Assembly (NCBI GenBank): GCA_001795535.1
Contig: MGPK01000004.1
Location: forward strand, 10,815-61,840
Direction of reading: 5' to 3'
Length of the DNA stretch: 51,026 nt
DNA from: Deltaproteobacteria bacterium GWA2_54_12
GTDB taxonomy: Bacteria > Desulfobacterota > GWC2-55-46
The notes under the pieces: model-generated
Seen by the model: only the letters and a program-made list of their open reading frames with translations
Databases searched by the model: none
Told to the model about the DNA's origin: nothing
Shown here: piece after piece, positions 24,922-36,569 of the stretch
How positions within the stretch are numbered: the stretch's first letter is position 1
Layout of the letters: each line of letters starts with the position of its first letter
Program-made: the position numbers and the translations under genes

Positions 24922-24957
24922 AAAAAAAGCCCCCTCTCCCCTTGCGGGAGAGGGGGC
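24922..24957 (-). terminator. Intrinsic terminator of argC
   Basis: Perfect 12-bp stem GCCCCCTCTCCC / GGGAGAGGGGGC (24929-24940 with 24946-24957). Reading minus, seven T follow the stem. The remainder of the 298-base gap 24678-24975 shows no gene I can support. Confidence 0.93.
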
Positions 24958-24975
24958 TTGAGTTTTAATCCTGAT

Positions 24976-26004
24976 TCAGATCGAAAGTGGCGGGGTGAAA
25001 AGGGCGGCTTTCTCATCTAATCCGAACATGATATTCATGTTCTGCACGGCCTGGCCTGATGCGCCCTTCACGAGGTTGTCTATGGCCGACACAACCGTAA
25101 CGCGGCTGCCATCGATGAAAAGGCCGATATCGCAGAAGTTCGAGCCTCTGACCTGGCTTATGTCAGGGAACGACCCGTCAGGCAGCAGCCTTACGAACCT
25201 TTCGTTCGAGTAGGCTTCGATGTAGATGTCCCTCATCTCCGAGTTCGAAAGCGTCCTGTTGAGCTCGGCGTAGGCTGTCGTAAGTATGCCCCTTGAAACC
25301 GGTATCAGGTGAGGAGTGAACCTTACGCCGAGTTGGCCGCCAGCGGCGATTGTCAGCTCCTGCTCTATCTCTGGCGTATGCCTGTGGCTTCCGACCTTAT
25401 AGGCCTTGAAACCTGAAGACGCTTCGACAAAAGAGGTGGCAAGGGTCGCGCCCCTGCCTGCCCCTGACACACCGCTCTTGGAGTCGATTATGGCGGAGCC
25501 TGTTTTTATGAGGCCCTTTTTAGCGAGCGGGGCGAGGGCCAGTATGGCGCTCGTAGGGTAGCAGCCGGGGTTGGCTACAAGCCGCGCGCCCTTTATGTCC
25601 TTCCGGTAAAGCTCGGGGAGGCCGTAGACAGCTTCAGACAGCAGGTGCGCTGCCTTGTGCTCGCCGTACCAGGCGTTATAGGTATCTTTGTCATGCAGCC
25701 TGAAATCAGCGCTCAGGTCAATTACCCTGTTTTTTTTCAAAAGCTCGGGGACAACATCCTGGGACGCTCCATGCGGCATGGCGCTGAAGGCTACATCGGC
25801 CTTGACCGAGCCCAGGTCTTCGGGGTCGCTGAACAACAGGTCGTCGTAGAAGCCCCGGAGGGCAGGGAAGACTTCCGGTATCGGTGTGCCTTTGTATTGA
25901 CGGGAAGTGGCCTCGACCACTTTGGCGTCAGGGTGGTTTGCGAGTATGCGGAGAAGCTCGAGGCCGGTATATCCGCTTGCCCCGAAAATTGCTGCTTTAA
26001 GCAT
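24976..26004 (-). CDS. argC: N-acetyl-gamma-glutamyl-phosphate reductase
   Basis: NADPH-dependent reductase of arginine synthesis, 342 residues. The N-terminal GASGYTGLELLRIL binds the dinucleotide; the catalytic Cys lies in NPGCYPTSAILALAPL, with SGVSGAGRG and HRHTPEIEQEL downstream (the active-site His is in SHRHTPE). GGGAG stands six bases before the ATG. No other arginine gene is near; the gene is isolated, with its own terminator. Confidence 0.96.
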   Translation of the reverse strand: MLKAAIFGASGYTGLELLRILANHPDAKVVEATSRQYKGTPIPEVFPALRGFYDDLLFSDPEDLGSVKADVAFSAMPHGASQDVVPELLKKNRVIDLSADFRLHDKDTYNAWYGEHKAAHLLSEAVYGLPELYRKDIKGARLVANPGCYPTSAILALAPLAKKGLIKTGSAIIDSKSGVSGAGRGATLATSFVEASSGFKAYKVGSHRHTPEIEQELTIAAGGQLGVRFTPHLIPVSRGILTTAYAELNRTLSNSEMRDIYIEAYSNERFVRLLPDGSFPDISQVRGSNFCDIGLFIDGSRVTVVSAIDNLVKGASGQAVQNMNIMFGLDEKAALFTPPLSI

Positions 26005-26043
26005 TGGCGACTCCCTTGTTTAAAGATTCAGATTCGCTTAAGT

Positions 26044-26170
26044 CGGTCAGTCTGTTCAAAAAGCTCCATATGCAAGGCGTAGAGGAGTGAGGCACGAGGC
26101 GTACTCTGTATGTATGTCGCAGTGACGAGCGACTAGACAACGCAGCAGATGGACTTTTTGAACTGACTGG
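26044..26170 (-). repeat. Dispersed repeat family B, inverted copy 4
   Basis: Element of about 127 bp in reverse orientation. On plus it begins GGTCAGTCTGTTCAAAAAGC and ends ACTTTTTGAACTGACTGG, with the core GACGAGCGAC and GTACTCTGTATGTATGTCGC. It fills the space between argC and rpsI; the terminator of the ribosomal operon follows directly. Confidence 0.72.
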
Positions 26171-26173
26171 AAT

Positions 26174-26202
26174 AAAAAAGGGGAAGGCCAGCGGCCTTCC
26201 CC
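26174..26202 (-). terminator. Intrinsic terminator of rplM-rpsI
   Basis: Perfect 10-bp stem GGGGAAGGCC / GGCCTTCCCC (26180-26189 with 26193-26202), three-base loop, then six T on the minus strand. Confidence 0.93.
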
Positions 26203-26230
26203 TCAGATTCAGCAAAATAATAAACAGGGA

Positions 26231-26620
26231 TTACCTCTTGGAGAACTGGAACCTCTTCCTGGCGCCCTTCTGTCCGTACTTCTTTCTTTCCTTCATCCTC
26301 GGGTCCCTGGTCATGAGACCGGCCTTCTTGAGAACGCCCCTGAAGGAGGCATCAATAAGGCAAAGACACCTGGAGATTCCGTGCCTTACGGCTCCGGCCT
26401 GGCCGCTCTCGCCGCCGCCGTCCACATTGGCCGTAACATTGTACTTGCCCGTGGTGCTGGTAAGCTCGAAAGGCTGCTTTACTATGCTCCTGAGGGTGTC
26501 GCGGCTGAAGAACTCGCCGATTGCCTTCTTGTTTACGATTATCTCTCCGGCGCCAGGCGTAACTCTTACCCTCGCTACCGATGTCTTACGCCTTCCTACC
26601 GCGCTGAATACTTCTGCCAT
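26231..26620 (-). CDS. rpsI: 30S ribosomal protein S9
   Basis: Ribosomal protein of 129 residues. [16 protein letters not shown] opens it and the C-terminal basic tail [14 protein letters not shown] ends with the typical KR that contacts tRNA in the P site. It follows rplM by 18 bases, the usual L13-S9 order. Confidence 0.98.
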   Translation of the reverse strand: MAEVFSAVGRRKTSVARVRVTPGAGEIIVNKKAIGEFFSRDTLRSIVKQPFELTSTTGKYNVTANVDGGGESGQAGAVRHGISRCLCLIDASFRGVLKKAGLMTRDPRMKERKKYGQKGARKRFQFSKR

Positions 26621-26638
26621 TTACCTGTCTCCGGGATC

Positions 26639-27076
26639 TTATTTGTTTACGGCCATGCTCACAGGCGCCTGCGCCTGGTGCGGGTGGTTCTCGCCGGCGT
26701 ATACCTTGAGCTTCTTGAACATGTCCCTGCCAAGTGGTCCCTTGGGAAGCATGCCCCATACGGCCTTCTTTATAACTTCTTCGGGCTTCGTGGAAAGGAG
26801 CTTGCCAACCGGAACGGATTTCAGTCCGCCCGGATACATGCTGTGGTGGTAATAGATCTTGTCGGTCAGCTTGTTGTTGCCCGTGAGCGCGATCTTCTCG
26901 GCATTGACCACGACGATGAAGTCGCCCATGTCGATGCTCGGAGTGTATGTGGGCTTGTGCTTACCGCGCAGGACCGTGGCCAAACGGGCCGCGAGCCTTC
27001 CCAAGGTCTGACCCTTGGCATCTACAAGGAACCACTCTTTTGAATTTGCGTCTACCTTCGGAAGAAAAGTCTTCAT
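26639..27076 (-). CDS. rplM: 50S ribosomal protein L13
   Basis: Ribosomal protein of 145 residues. [20 protein letters not shown] and [20 protein letters not shown] are fully diagnostic. First gene of the rplM-rpsI operon; its promoter is at 27109-27137. Confidence 0.98.
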   Translation of the reverse strand: MKTFLPKVDANSKEWFLVDAKGQTLGRLAARLATVLRGKHKPTYTPSIDMGDFIVVVNAEKIALTGNNKLTDKIYYHHSMYPGGLKSVPVGKLLSTKPEEVIKKAVWGMLPKGPLGRDMFKKLKVYAGENHPHQAQAPVSMAVNK

Positions 27077-27108
27077 AATAAATCCCCAAACAAAGATTTG
27101 AATTTTAA

Positions 27109-27137
27109 AATTTAAATTATTTCACCTGACTTGTCAA
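27109..27137 (-). promoter_or_regulatory. Sigma-70 type promoter for rplM-rpsI
   Basis: Reading minus: TTGACA (27137-27132), 17-base spacer, TAAATT (27114-27109), 33 bases before the rplM start. The leader is AT-rich. The rest of the 27077-27278 gap is without further signals that I can support. Confidence 0.78.
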
Positions 27138-27218
27138 GGGTTAATTTCCCGCAGGAATAGCCCTTTCCAAGTGGAGAGTCTTTTCTTATACCCCATCCGG
27201 AAGGCGAGGTCAAGGTAA

Positions 27219-29286
<2,068 letters not shown>

Positions 29287-29288
<2 letters not shown>

Positions 29289-29304
29289 AGCCTTTCGGCT
29301 TTTC
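29287..29304 (+). terminator. Weak terminator-like hairpin after ligA
   Basis: AAAGCC / GGCTTT stem with a four-base loop and a short T-run that begins at the ligA stop. Only six base pairs, so the call is tentative. Confidence 0.4.
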
Positions 29305-29358
29305 TGCCTTCCCGGACATTCCATCTTCCCTCAAAAAAACCCGCGACCGCGTGAACCC

Positions 29359-29826
29359 TCAAGCCGGTTTGCTGTCAGTGGTGATGGTTATTAACCGGCT
29401 CTGGTCTTCGGCGTAGCCCACTACCACTATGTCCGCGTTCAGAAGAGTTTCCCGTGGGATGGAGCTTATGGTATCCCAGCCCTCGGTCCCGGCTATCTCG
29501 CACTCACCTGTGTCCCTGTAGCATATATTCACTGTCCCCGTGTTGTTCATCTGAACTGGAATCCCTACGAGCTCCGGGCCGAAAAAGCCAGAAACCCTTG
29601 AGCGGATAAGTATTGACCTGCTGTCTGGTTCAATGTCAGCCACGGTCCCTGAATAAAGGACTTCCCTTCCTGAAGACATGAAGGGCAGCTTATCTTCCTG
29701 TGAAGGCACACCGGCCGCGTAATCATCCAGTCCCCCGAAATAGTATCCCGGCGCTTCCGTTGCCATGAGGGCAAGGAAAAGAAGCGGCAGGAAAAGAATC
29801 ATTTTCGCTGTTCTCATCTTCCTCAC
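29359..29826 (-). CDS. Hypothetical exported protein
   Basis: Unrecognised protein of 155 residues. A signal peptide ([22 protein letters not shown]) is followed by a small beta-rich domain with two Cys ([14 protein letters not shown]), which could form a disulfide in the periplasm. The stretch [19 protein letters not shown] resembles OB-like or S1-like small domains, but I cannot name a family. GGAGGTGAGG precedes the start. It converges on ligA. A role is not proposed. Confidence 0.72.
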   Translation of the reverse strand: MRKMRTAKMILFLPLLFLALMATEAPGYYFGGLDDYAAGVPSQEDKLPFMSSGREVLYSGTVADIEPDSRSILIRSRVSGFFGPELVGIPVQMNNTGTVNICYRDTGECEIAGTEGWDTISSIPRETLLNADIVVVGYAEDQSRLITITTDSKPA

Positions 29827-30104
29827 CTCCTTTTCTAATAATAATTATATCCCCAAACATCCTGGCCGTGGCCCTTTTTGGCAAAAAAGTCAATTTAAAC
29901 AATAGGTTGGCAATTTGCGGCCCGGGCGGCCCTCTTTTGCCTCATCCCCGGTCTAAACCTTTTTCCTTAAAATTCCTCAACCTTTTTCCGCGGATTAAAT
30001 CAGTACTTGCGCCTCGGAAAATTAACCCTATTACCTATGTAGCCTGGGGCGGCAGGGGCGATATATCTACAAAAGGACTCATAATTTCGCTTCAGAGGCT
30101 GAAA
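29827..30104. other. Leader region of the chemotaxis cluster
   Basis: 278 bases without a gene I support. The plus frame of the MCP stays open here, but its sequence (many Pro, Gly and Arg, no hydrophobic start) does not look like protein. A promoter must lie here, yet I see no convincing sigma-28, sigma-54 or sigma-70 boxes. Confidence 0.5.
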
Positions 30105-31391
30105 ATGGAAAAGGCTCAAACGGTTCTGGACAGGTTCATAGTGATCGAGGAAGGCAGGAAGTTCCGGGCCTTTGCGGCAGCTTTGATAGCGGCAGGCGTT
30201 TTGATTACAGTGGAGCTCATAACCGGCTCCGGGTTTGCGAAGGCCGCTTCAATCGCCGTGCTGGCGCTCGTTGCCGGGTTTGTTCCGGTCTATATTCTCA
30301 AGAGAAGCGCAGTCAGGCTCTCGGAGATCGATAACGAGGAGATAATAAGAGAGCTGGCTGAAAGGACGCGCCACTACAGCAGCCGCAGGGAAAAGCTCGA
30401 CAGGTACTTCGGCTCTCAGCGCGAAGTGAACAGGCTCATAACCGGCCACCTCCACGAGGCGATCGGACAGACGGGTGAGGCCGCTACCCAGATAATAGGC
30501 CAGTCGCAGGAAATAGACTCTTCCATGACCATGATGAGGGACACCATCTCCGAGCTTCAGCGCCAGACCGAAGAGCTCGCCGACTCTTCAGGCAAGGCGA
30601 TCGAGGACAACGAAAAGAGCATAGCCGGGCTCAGGGCTTACATAGACAAGCGCAGGGCTGATGTGGAAACCGACTACAGAATCGTTCTCGGGCTTGCCGA
30701 GGACGCCAGGTCGATGACCGGTCTCGTTGACCTCCTGAAAGAGATAAGCGACCAGACGAACCTTCTCGCGCTGAACGCGGCCATAGAGGCCGCGAGGGCT
30801 GGCGAGCACGGCAGGGGCTTCGCCATAGTGGCCGACGAGGTCAGGAAACTATCCAAGCATTCCGAGCAGGCCGCCAGCAAGATAGGTCAGGCCATGATAA
30901 GGATGGCCGACGAGATAGAGGGCAAGTTCGCCTTGAAGCTCAACCAGGACAGGAACAGCCAGGAGTCCGGGCTCCTTAAGAGCCTCGAAGGCCAGCTTGG
31001 AAGTCTCGGGGAGAGCTACCGCAGGCTCGACAGCCTCAACAGGGAGATACTTGGCGAGGTGGGCTCCTCCTCTGAAAGGGTCGCCGGACAGGTGCTTGAC
31101 CTGCTCGCGGGGGTGCAGTTCCAGGACATAGTCCGCCAGCAGATAGAGCTCGTGATGAAGGCAATAGAAGAGGCGGACGGTTTCGCGAACATTCTCCAAT
31201 CGTGCATGAAGGAAGCAAGGCTGTGCAAGGAAGAGTGCAGGATAAAGGAGCTCAGCCCGGATAATATAAGGAAACACTATGTAATGGAAAAGCAGAGGGA
31301 AACTCATAGCGCTGTAGTTATGCCGTTCCCCGGCAGGCGAATCGCCCAAGCGCCCAGGCCCGCCGCCCAGAATGACATCACTTTCTTTTAA
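30105..31391 (+). CDS. Methyl-accepting chemotaxis protein without periplasmic sensor
   Basis: Receptor-like signalling protein of 428 residues. Two adjacent transmembrane helices (about residues 25-70) with almost no periplasmic loop, no evident HAMP domain, then a long coiled coil with the conserved tip [20 protein letters not shown]. The C-terminal part has [18 protein letters not shown] and ends DITFF, a possible aromatic tether. It probably senses cytoplasmic or membrane signals. ATG at 30105 has AGAGG six bases upstream. First gene of the chemotaxis cluster. Confidence 0.9.
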   Translation: MEKAQTVLDRFIVIEEGRKFRAFAAALIAAGVLITVELITGSGFAKAASIAVLALVAGFVPVYILKRSAVRLSEIDNEEIIRELAERTRHYSSRREKLDRYFGSQREVNRLITGHLHEAIGQTGEAATQIIGQSQEIDSSMTMMRDTISELQRQTEELADSSGKAIEDNEKSIAGLRAYIDKRRADVETDYRIVLGLAEDARSMTGLVDLLKEISDQTNLLALNAAIEAARAGEHGRGFAIVADEVRKLSKHSEQAASKIGQAMIRMADEIEGKFALKLNQDRNSQESGLLKSLEGQLGSLGESYRRLDSLNREILGEVGSSSERVAGQVLDLLAGVQFQDIVRQQIELVMKAIEEADGFANILQSCMKEARLCKEECRIKELSPDNIRKHYVMEKQRETHSAVVMPFPGRRIAQAPRPAAQNDITFF

Positions 31392-31420
31392 AAGACCCGT
31401 TTAACCGGAGGATAGATAAG

Positions 31421-31789
31421 ATGGCAAAGACAGTAATGGTCATAGATGATTCGGCATCGATAAGGCAGGTCATGAGCCTTACCCTGGCCAAGGCCGGTTA
31501 CGATGTGGCTGAAGCGTGCGACGGCGCGGACGCGCTCGGCAAGCTCGCAGGGCAGAAGGTGAACCTCATCGTCTGCGATGTGAATATGCCGAACATGGAC
31601 GGGATAACCTTCCTGAAGTCCCTGAAGGACAAGCCGGGGTACAAGTTCACGCCGGTCATAATGCTCACGACCGAGTCGCAGGAGTCTAAAAAGCAGGAAG
31701 GAAAGGCCGCGGGCGCGAAGGCGTGGGTCGTAAAGCCTTTCAAACCCGAGCAGATGCTTGAAGCCGTCTCCAAGCTCATAGCGCCTTGA
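31421..31789 (+). CDS. cheY: Chemotaxis response regulator CheY
   Basis: Single receiver domain, 122 residues. Acidic pair Asp9-Asp10, phospho-acceptor Asp53 in CDVNMPNMDG, Thr83/84 in MLTTESQ and Lys105 in VVKPF are all present. Phosphorylated by CheA it would bind the flagellar switch. CCGGAGG lies before the ATG. The next gene starts within four bases of its stop. Confidence 0.95.
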   Translation: MAKTVMVIDDSASIRQVMSLTLAKAGYDVAEACDGADALGKLAGQKVNLIVCDVNMPNMDGITFLKSLKDKPGYKFTPVIMLTTESQESKKQEGKAAGAKAWVVKPFKPEQMLEAVSKLIAP

Positions 31790-31800
31790 ACGGAGCTGAC

Positions 31801-32115
31801 ATGGAAATAAACATCCAGAAAAATGACCGTATGGCTGAGGTCGCGATAACGGGCGAGATGAACATCTACAACGCCCTGGACTTGAAGGCAGCCCTGTTGA
31901 AGACCATAGACGAAGCCGAGGCCGTTGACCTCGACCTCTCTGGCGTGAGCGAGTTCGACTCATCGGGACTCCAGCTGCTTCTGCTTGCGTTGAGACAGTC
32001 CGAGCGCGGCGGAAAGCAGCTCAGATTCACGGCAAAGAGCGCTCCCGTGGAGTCGGTAATAGGGCTGTTCAATCTTGGGGAGCTCTTCGTGAGCAAAAGG
32101 CCTGAGGAGGCGTGA
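31801..32115 (+). CDS. STAS domain protein (anti-sigma factor antagonist type)
   Basis: Protein of 104 residues with the SpoIIAA/STAS fold. The signature strand VDLDLSGVSEFDSSGLQLL holds Ser54 and Ser55, the region phosphorylated in SpoIIAA. In chemotaxis clusters such proteins are often encoded between CheY and CheA; their exact partner is not established. CGGAG is five bases before the ATG at 31801. It overlaps the cheA start. Confidence 0.9.
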   Translation: MEINIQKNDRMAEVAITGEMNIYNALDLKAALLKTIDEAEAVDLDLSGVSEFDSSGLQLLLLALRQSERGGKQLRFTAKSAPVESVIGLFNLGELFVSKRPEEA

Positions 32116-34277
32116 TGGACCTGGAACTCGGACAGGCTAGACAGACATTCATAACGGAAAGCCAGGAGCTTCTCCATGAGATGGAGATAGCGCTCCTGAC
32201 GCTTGAGGCCGACCCATCTGACCAGGACGCTATAAACTCGCTCTTCCGTTCAGCGCATACCATAAAAGGTTCATCCGGCGTGCTCGGCATCGAGACCGTC
32301 GAGAAGTTCACGCACCTTGTCGAAAACCTCCTGTCAAAGATGAGGGAAGGCGAGATAAGGGCCTGCAAGGAGGATATCGACCTCCTCCTTCAGTGCAGAG
32401 ACCATATAACAACGCTTACAGCGCTTGCGGCAGCTGGTATAGAAGTCCTGTCCCCGGAAGTAGAGGCGGCAGGGGCGGCGCTTACGGTCCGTTTGAGCGA
32501 GCGTCTTGGCGCGCCGGCCGTGAAGCAAGAGGCAAAGCCGTCAGCGAAAGCTGAGGACAGGTTTGATGGGCCGAGCTCCGCGACCGACGCCTGGCATATA
32601 TCGATAAGGTTCGGCAAGGACGTATTCCGGTCCGGCATGGACCCGGTCTCGTTCATCTCGTACCTGTCTAAAATGGGAGAGGTCGTGAGCATCACGACCC
32701 TTTTCGACGCCATGCCGCCCGCGGACGAGATGGACCCTGAGAGCTGTTATCTCGGTTTTGAAATCGACCTGAAGAGCGACTTCGACAAGAGCGCGATAGA
32801 AGGTGTTTTCGAGTTCGTGCGCGAGGACGCGGTCATACATATACTCGCTCCCTTCAGCAGGGCCGCCTCTTATGTGGAGCTCATCCAGGGCCTGCCCGAG
32901 GACATGCTCCTGCTGGGCGAGATCCTCGTAAAAGGCGGGGCCCTGACAAGGGTTGAGCTGGAAGATGCGTTGAGGCTCCAGAACGGCGCTTCCGGAAATG
33001 GTGAAAAACACCGCATAGGCGAGATACTCGTAAAAGAAGGCTCTGTCCACCCGGAGATAGTGGACGCGGCGCTCGACAAGCAGAAGAAAAACCAGTCAAT
33101 AAACGCCAGGGAAGCCTCGACCGTAAGGATAGACGCGGCCAAGCTCGACGCGCTTGTGGACCTTGTGGGAGAGCTCGTCATATCTGGGGCGAACATAGAC
33201 CAGCATTCGCAGAGGATGGCAGACCCCAACCTTCAGGAATCCGCGTCGGTCATGCTCCGTCTCGTGGAAGAGATTCGGGAGTCCACCATGAAAATAAGGA
33301 TGGTTCCAATAGGCGAGACCTTCAGCAGGTTCAGGCGAGTGGTGAGGGATATAAGCCGCGAGCTTGGCAAGGATGTGGATTTGGCTGTAACTGGCGGAGA
33401 TACCGAACTGGACAAGACGGTCATCGAAAAAATCGGCGACCCTCTGATGCACCTCGTGAGGAACTCCGCCGACCACGGCATTGAAGGGCCGGAAGAAAGA
33501 AGGGCGGCCGGTAAGGACGCCAAAGGGACAATACGCCTCAACGCCTGCCATGACGCGGGCTGTATCATAATAGAGGTCGCAGACGACGGCAAGGGCCTCG
33601 ACAAGGACAGAATCGCCGCCAAGGCGCTGTCCGCCGGGCTCATACAGCCCGGGCAGCAGTTATCAGACCAGGACATCTTCAGGCTCATCTTCGAGCCTGG
33701 CTTTTCCACTGCCGAAGCCGTCACCAAGTTTTCCGGCAGGGGCGTCGGCATGGATGTGGTCAAGCGGAATATCGAGGCCCTGCGCGGCACAATCGACATA
33801 GACAGCACGCCGGGCAAGGGTACGACGGTAAGGATAAGGCTGCCGCTTACAATGGCGATAATAGATGGCTTCATGGTCGGAGTGGGTGGGTCGCCCTATA
33901 TCATCCCGCTCGACATGGTCATGGAATGCGTGGAGTTGCCGGCTTCTGAACGGAGCGTTGCCGACAGGAGAAGTTACATTAACCTGCGCGGAGCGGTGCT
34001 GCCGTTCGTGCGGCTGCGCGCTTTCTTCAACGAACATGGAGAAAGGGACGGACATGAGAACATAGTCATCGTCCAGTACGGCGGCACGAAGATAGGGCTT
34101 GTCGTGGACGAGCTTTTCGGAGAGGTGCAGACGGTAATAAAATCGCTCGGCAGGGTCTACAGGGACATAAAGGGCATATCCGGGGCGACTATCCTCGGCA
34201 ATGGACAGGTGGCCCTTATACTGGATGTGCCGAGGTTAATGCAGGCGGCAGAGAGCCTTCTGGCCAAGAGCGCCTGA
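32115..34277 (+). CDS. cheA: Chemotaxis histidine kinase CheA
   Basis: Cluster kinase, 720 residues. HPt domain at 1-105 with phospho-His48 (RSAHTIKGSSG); a P2-like domain at about 159-250 (WHISIRFGKDVFRSGMDP); a doublet of a 24-residue motif (GEILVKGGALTRVELEDAL at 268 and GEILVKEGSVHPEIVDAAL at 302); dimerisation from 334; ATP-binding with NSADHGIE, DDGKGLD and GRGVGMDVVK; CheW-like regulatory domain at about 583-715. All kinase motifs look intact. ATG chosen at 32115, overlapping the STAS stop, with TGAGGAGG upstream. Confidence 0.96.
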   Translation: MDLELGQARQTFITESQELLHEMEIALLTLEADPSDQDAINSLFRSAHTIKGSSGVLGIETVEKFTHLVENLLSKMREGEIRACKEDIDLLLQCRDHITTLTALAAAGIEVLSPEVEAAGAALTVRLSERLGAPAVKQEAKPSAKAEDRFDGPSSATDAWHISIRFGKDVFRSGMDPVSFISYLSKMGEVVSITTLFDAMPPADEMDPESCYLGFEIDLKSDFDKSAIEGVFEFVREDAVIHILAPFSRAASYVELIQGLPEDMLLLGEILVKGGALTRVELEDALRLQNGASGNGEKHRIGEILVKEGSVHPEIVDAALDKQKKNQSINAREASTVRIDAAKLDALVDLVGELVISGANIDQHSQRMADPNLQESASVMLRLVEEIRESTMKIRMVPIGETFSRFRRVVRDISRELGKDVDLAVTGGDTELDKTVIEKIGDPLMHLVRNSADHGIEGPEERRAAGKDAKGTIRLNACHDAGCIIIEVADDGKGLDKDRIAAKALSAGLIQPGQQLSDQDIFRLIFEPGFSTAEAVTKFSGRGVGMDVVKRNIEALRGTIDIDSTPGKGTTVRIRLPLTMAIIDGFMVGVGGSPYIIPLDMVMECVELPASERSVADRRSYINLRGAVLPFVRLRAFFNEHGERDGHENIVIVQYGGTKIGLVVDELFGEVQTVIKSLGRVYRDIKGISGATILGNGQVALILDVPRLMQAAESLLAKSA

Positions 34278-34380
34278 GGCTTGTTTTTCCCGGCGCGGGA
34301 ATATCGACCGCGCGGATCGGTGCTTCCCATGACTGGAAAACTGAAAAATTAAAAAGGAAACATAAAGAGGAGGATTTGAA

Positions 34381-36069
34381 ATGGATTTTCTAAGGAATCT
34401 CAAGACTCGATCAAAACTGTTTTTAAGTTTCGCCGTGCTCATCTGCTTCATTATCGGGTTGGGCACCCTGAGTATCAAAAGCTTCAGCGGGATGAAAGAC
34501 GACATGGGCTCCCTGTACGCCGACAGGTTCGTCCCTGCCGTGGACCTTGGCAAGATAAGCAACCACCTCGGCAATATAAGGATAGGCGCGCTCCAGATAA
34601 TGAACGAGACCGACAAGGTAAAGAAGCAGGGTATATGGGACAAGGCCGCTGAAGCCGAGCAGGAGACCAACAAGCTCATTACCAAGTACGGGGCCACCTA
34701 CTTGGTGCCGGAAGAACAGAAGGTCTTTGACGAGATGAAGGTGTCCTGGGCAAGTTACAATGAGGCGAGGCTCACGACTTACAAGCTCGCGCTCGAAGGA
34801 GACAACGCGAAGGCAAAGGAAAACGCCATCAATAACGCTGGCCCCAAGTTTACGGCCCTTGACAAGAACATAGTAAGGCTCATAGAGATACAGGACGAGG
34901 TAGGCCAGGCGCTCAATAAAGAGGTCGATGGCGACTACCAGTTCAACAGGAACATAATAATCGGCGCCGCTGTGGTTGCGATAGCCTTTGGAGTGGCTCT
35001 GTCGTTGATACTTACGGCCCTCATCGCAAAGCCGCTGGTCGATGTGACTGCCGTTGCCAACAGGCTGGCCGAGGGCGACCTGTCAAAAGATGTTGAAGCC
35101 AGAGGCAAAGACGAGATAGGTCAGCTTACGGTAGCGTTCAGGAACATGATCGGCAAGCTCCGCGAGGTCGTGGCTGATGTAAGGGCGGTCTCCGACAATG
35201 TCGCCTCGGGCGCGCAGGAGTTGAGCTCGGGCGCGCAGCAGATATCCCAGGGCGCCACCGAGCAGGCCGCGTCCATCGAGGAGACTTCCTCTTCGATGGA
35301 GCAGATGTCCGCGAACATCAGGCAGAACTCTGACAACGCGCAGCAGACGGAAAAGATAGCGCAGAAGTCCGCGACCGACGCCAAGGAGAGCGGCCAGGCC
35401 GTGACCGAAACCGTGAGCGCGATGAAGGAGATAGCGTCGAAAATATCCATCATAGAAGAGATAGCCAGGCAGACTAACCTCCTTGCTTTGAACGCCGCCA
35501 TAGAGGCCGCCAGGGCCGGAGAGCACGGCAAGGGCTTTGCCGTAGTCGCCTCAGAGGTCAGGAAGCTGGCTGAAAGAAGCCAGACGGCAGCCGGCGAGAT
35601 AAGCCACCTTTCAGCCTCAAGCGTGCAGATAGCCGAGAAGGCAGGAGAGATGCTCGCCAAGCTCGTCCCGGACATCCAGAAGACCTCAGAGCTCGTTCAG
35701 GAAATAACCGCCGCGAGCGCGGAGCAGAACTCGGGCGCCGACCAGATAAACAGGGCGCTCCAGCAGCTCGACCAGGTAATACAGCAGAACGCCAGTGGCG
35801 CCGAAGAGCTCGCGTCCACTTCCGAGGAGCTTTCGACGCAGTCCGAGCAGCTCCAGAATACGATAGCCTTCTTCAATATTGCGGGTAAAGGCTCGTCAAC
35901 CGGAGCGAATGTCGTAAGCATGAACAAGGCCAAGACCGTTCAGAAGCCAAAGGCCGCGCACCATCCGGCGCAGGCGCGCAAACCCGCGGCGCAGGTGGCG
36001 AACAGCGGAGTCGTTTTGAACCTCGGCACCGGCAAGGACGACGAAGACAGCGATTTCGTAAAATACTGA
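34381..36069 (+). CDS. Methyl-accepting chemotaxis protein with 4HB-type sensor
   Basis: Transmembrane receptor of 562 residues. Helix one is [19 protein letters not shown], a four-helix-bundle-like periplasmic region covers about 40-185, helix two is [20 protein letters not shown], then HAMP ([20 protein letters not shown]) and the signalling coiled coil with [40 protein letters not shown] is a likely methylation helix. The C-terminus is a flexible Lys/Ala-rich linker ending DFVKY, which may tether CheR or CheB. AGAGGAGG is upstream. Confidence 0.95.
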   Translation: MDFLRNLKTRSKLFLSFAVLICFIIGLGTLSIKSFSGMKDDMGSLYADRFVPAVDLGKISNHLGNIRIGALQIMNETDKVKKQGIWDKAAEAEQETNKLITKYGATYLVPEEQKVFDEMKVSWASYNEARLTTYKLALEGDNAKAKENAINNAGPKFTALDKNIVRLIEIQDEVGQALNKEVDGDYQFNRNIIIGAAVVAIAFGVALSLILTALIAKPLVDVTAVANRLAEGDLSKDVEARGKDEIGQLTVAFRNMIGKLREVVADVRAVSDNVASGAQELSSGAQQISQGATEQAASIEETSSSMEQMSANIRQNSDNAQQTEKIAQKSATDAKESGQAVTETVSAMKEIASKISIIEEIARQTNLLALNAAIEAARAGEHGKGFAVVASEVRKLAERSQTAAGEISHLSASSVQIAEKAGEMLAKLVPDIQKTSELVQEITAASAEQNSGADQINRALQQLDQVIQQNASGAEELASTSEELSTQSEQLQNTIAFFNIAGKGSSTGANVVSMNKAKTVQKPKAAHHPAQARKPAAQVANSGVVLNLGTGKDDEDSDFVKY

Positions 36070-36079
36070 GCGAAGGGAG

Positions 36080-36568
36080 ATGAGCGTGGAAAACATAACT
36101 GAAACTGCGCAATACCTTACCTTCAGGCTCGAAGAAGAGGTTTTTGCTCTCGATATAACACAGGTGAGAGAAGTGCTTGACTTCACCACCATCACGAAAG
36201 TCCCGAGGACGCCGGAGTTCATGCGGGGCGTCATAAACCTCCGGGGCTCCGTGGTGCCGGTCGTGGACATGAGGCTCAAGTTCGGGATGTCCAGGACAGA
36301 GCAGACCCTTAACACCTGCATAATAATAGTCGAGATAAACATCGACGGCGACAGGCTCATTCTCGGCGCGTTGGCCGATTCGGTCCAGGAGGTCATAGAA
36401 CTCGGGCCCGGACAGATAGAGCCCGCGCCCAGGATAGGCACAAGGCTGGACACCGAGTTCATAAAAGGCATGGGCAAGAGGGACGAGGAGTTCATAATCA
36501 TCCTGGACATAGACAGGATATTCTCCATGGACGAGCTCGCGTCCGTTGGGGTTGCCGAGGCCTGCTGA
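36080..36568 (+). CDS. cheW: Chemotaxis coupling protein CheW
   Basis: Scaffold of 162 residues linking receptors to CheA. LTFRLEEEVFALDITQVREV and GVINLRGSVVPVVDMRLKFG are the hallmark strands, and EFIIILDIDRIFS closes the fold. Start ATG at 36080, ten bases after the MCP stop. The stop is followed by the cheR ATG with one intervening base. Confidence 0.96.
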   Translation: MSVENITETAQYLTFRLEEEVFALDITQVREVLDFTTITKVPRTPEFMRGVINLRGSVVPVVDMRLKFGMSRTEQTLNTCIIIVEINIDGDRLILGALADSVQEVIELGPGQIEPAPRIGTRLDTEFIKGMGKRDEEFIIILDIDRIFSMDELASVGVAEAC

Positions 36569-36569
36569 G

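Noticed and set aside
30015-30070. Possible c-di-GMP (GEMM) riboswitch before the chemotaxis cluster
   Set aside because: Only a TAGCC-like block resembles the motif; the conserved stems and the GGACGCAAAGCC block are missing.
29868-30104. 79-codon extension of the first MCP
   Set aside because: No ribosome-binding site at its start, a composition unlike protein, and a good AGAGG before the ATG at 30105.
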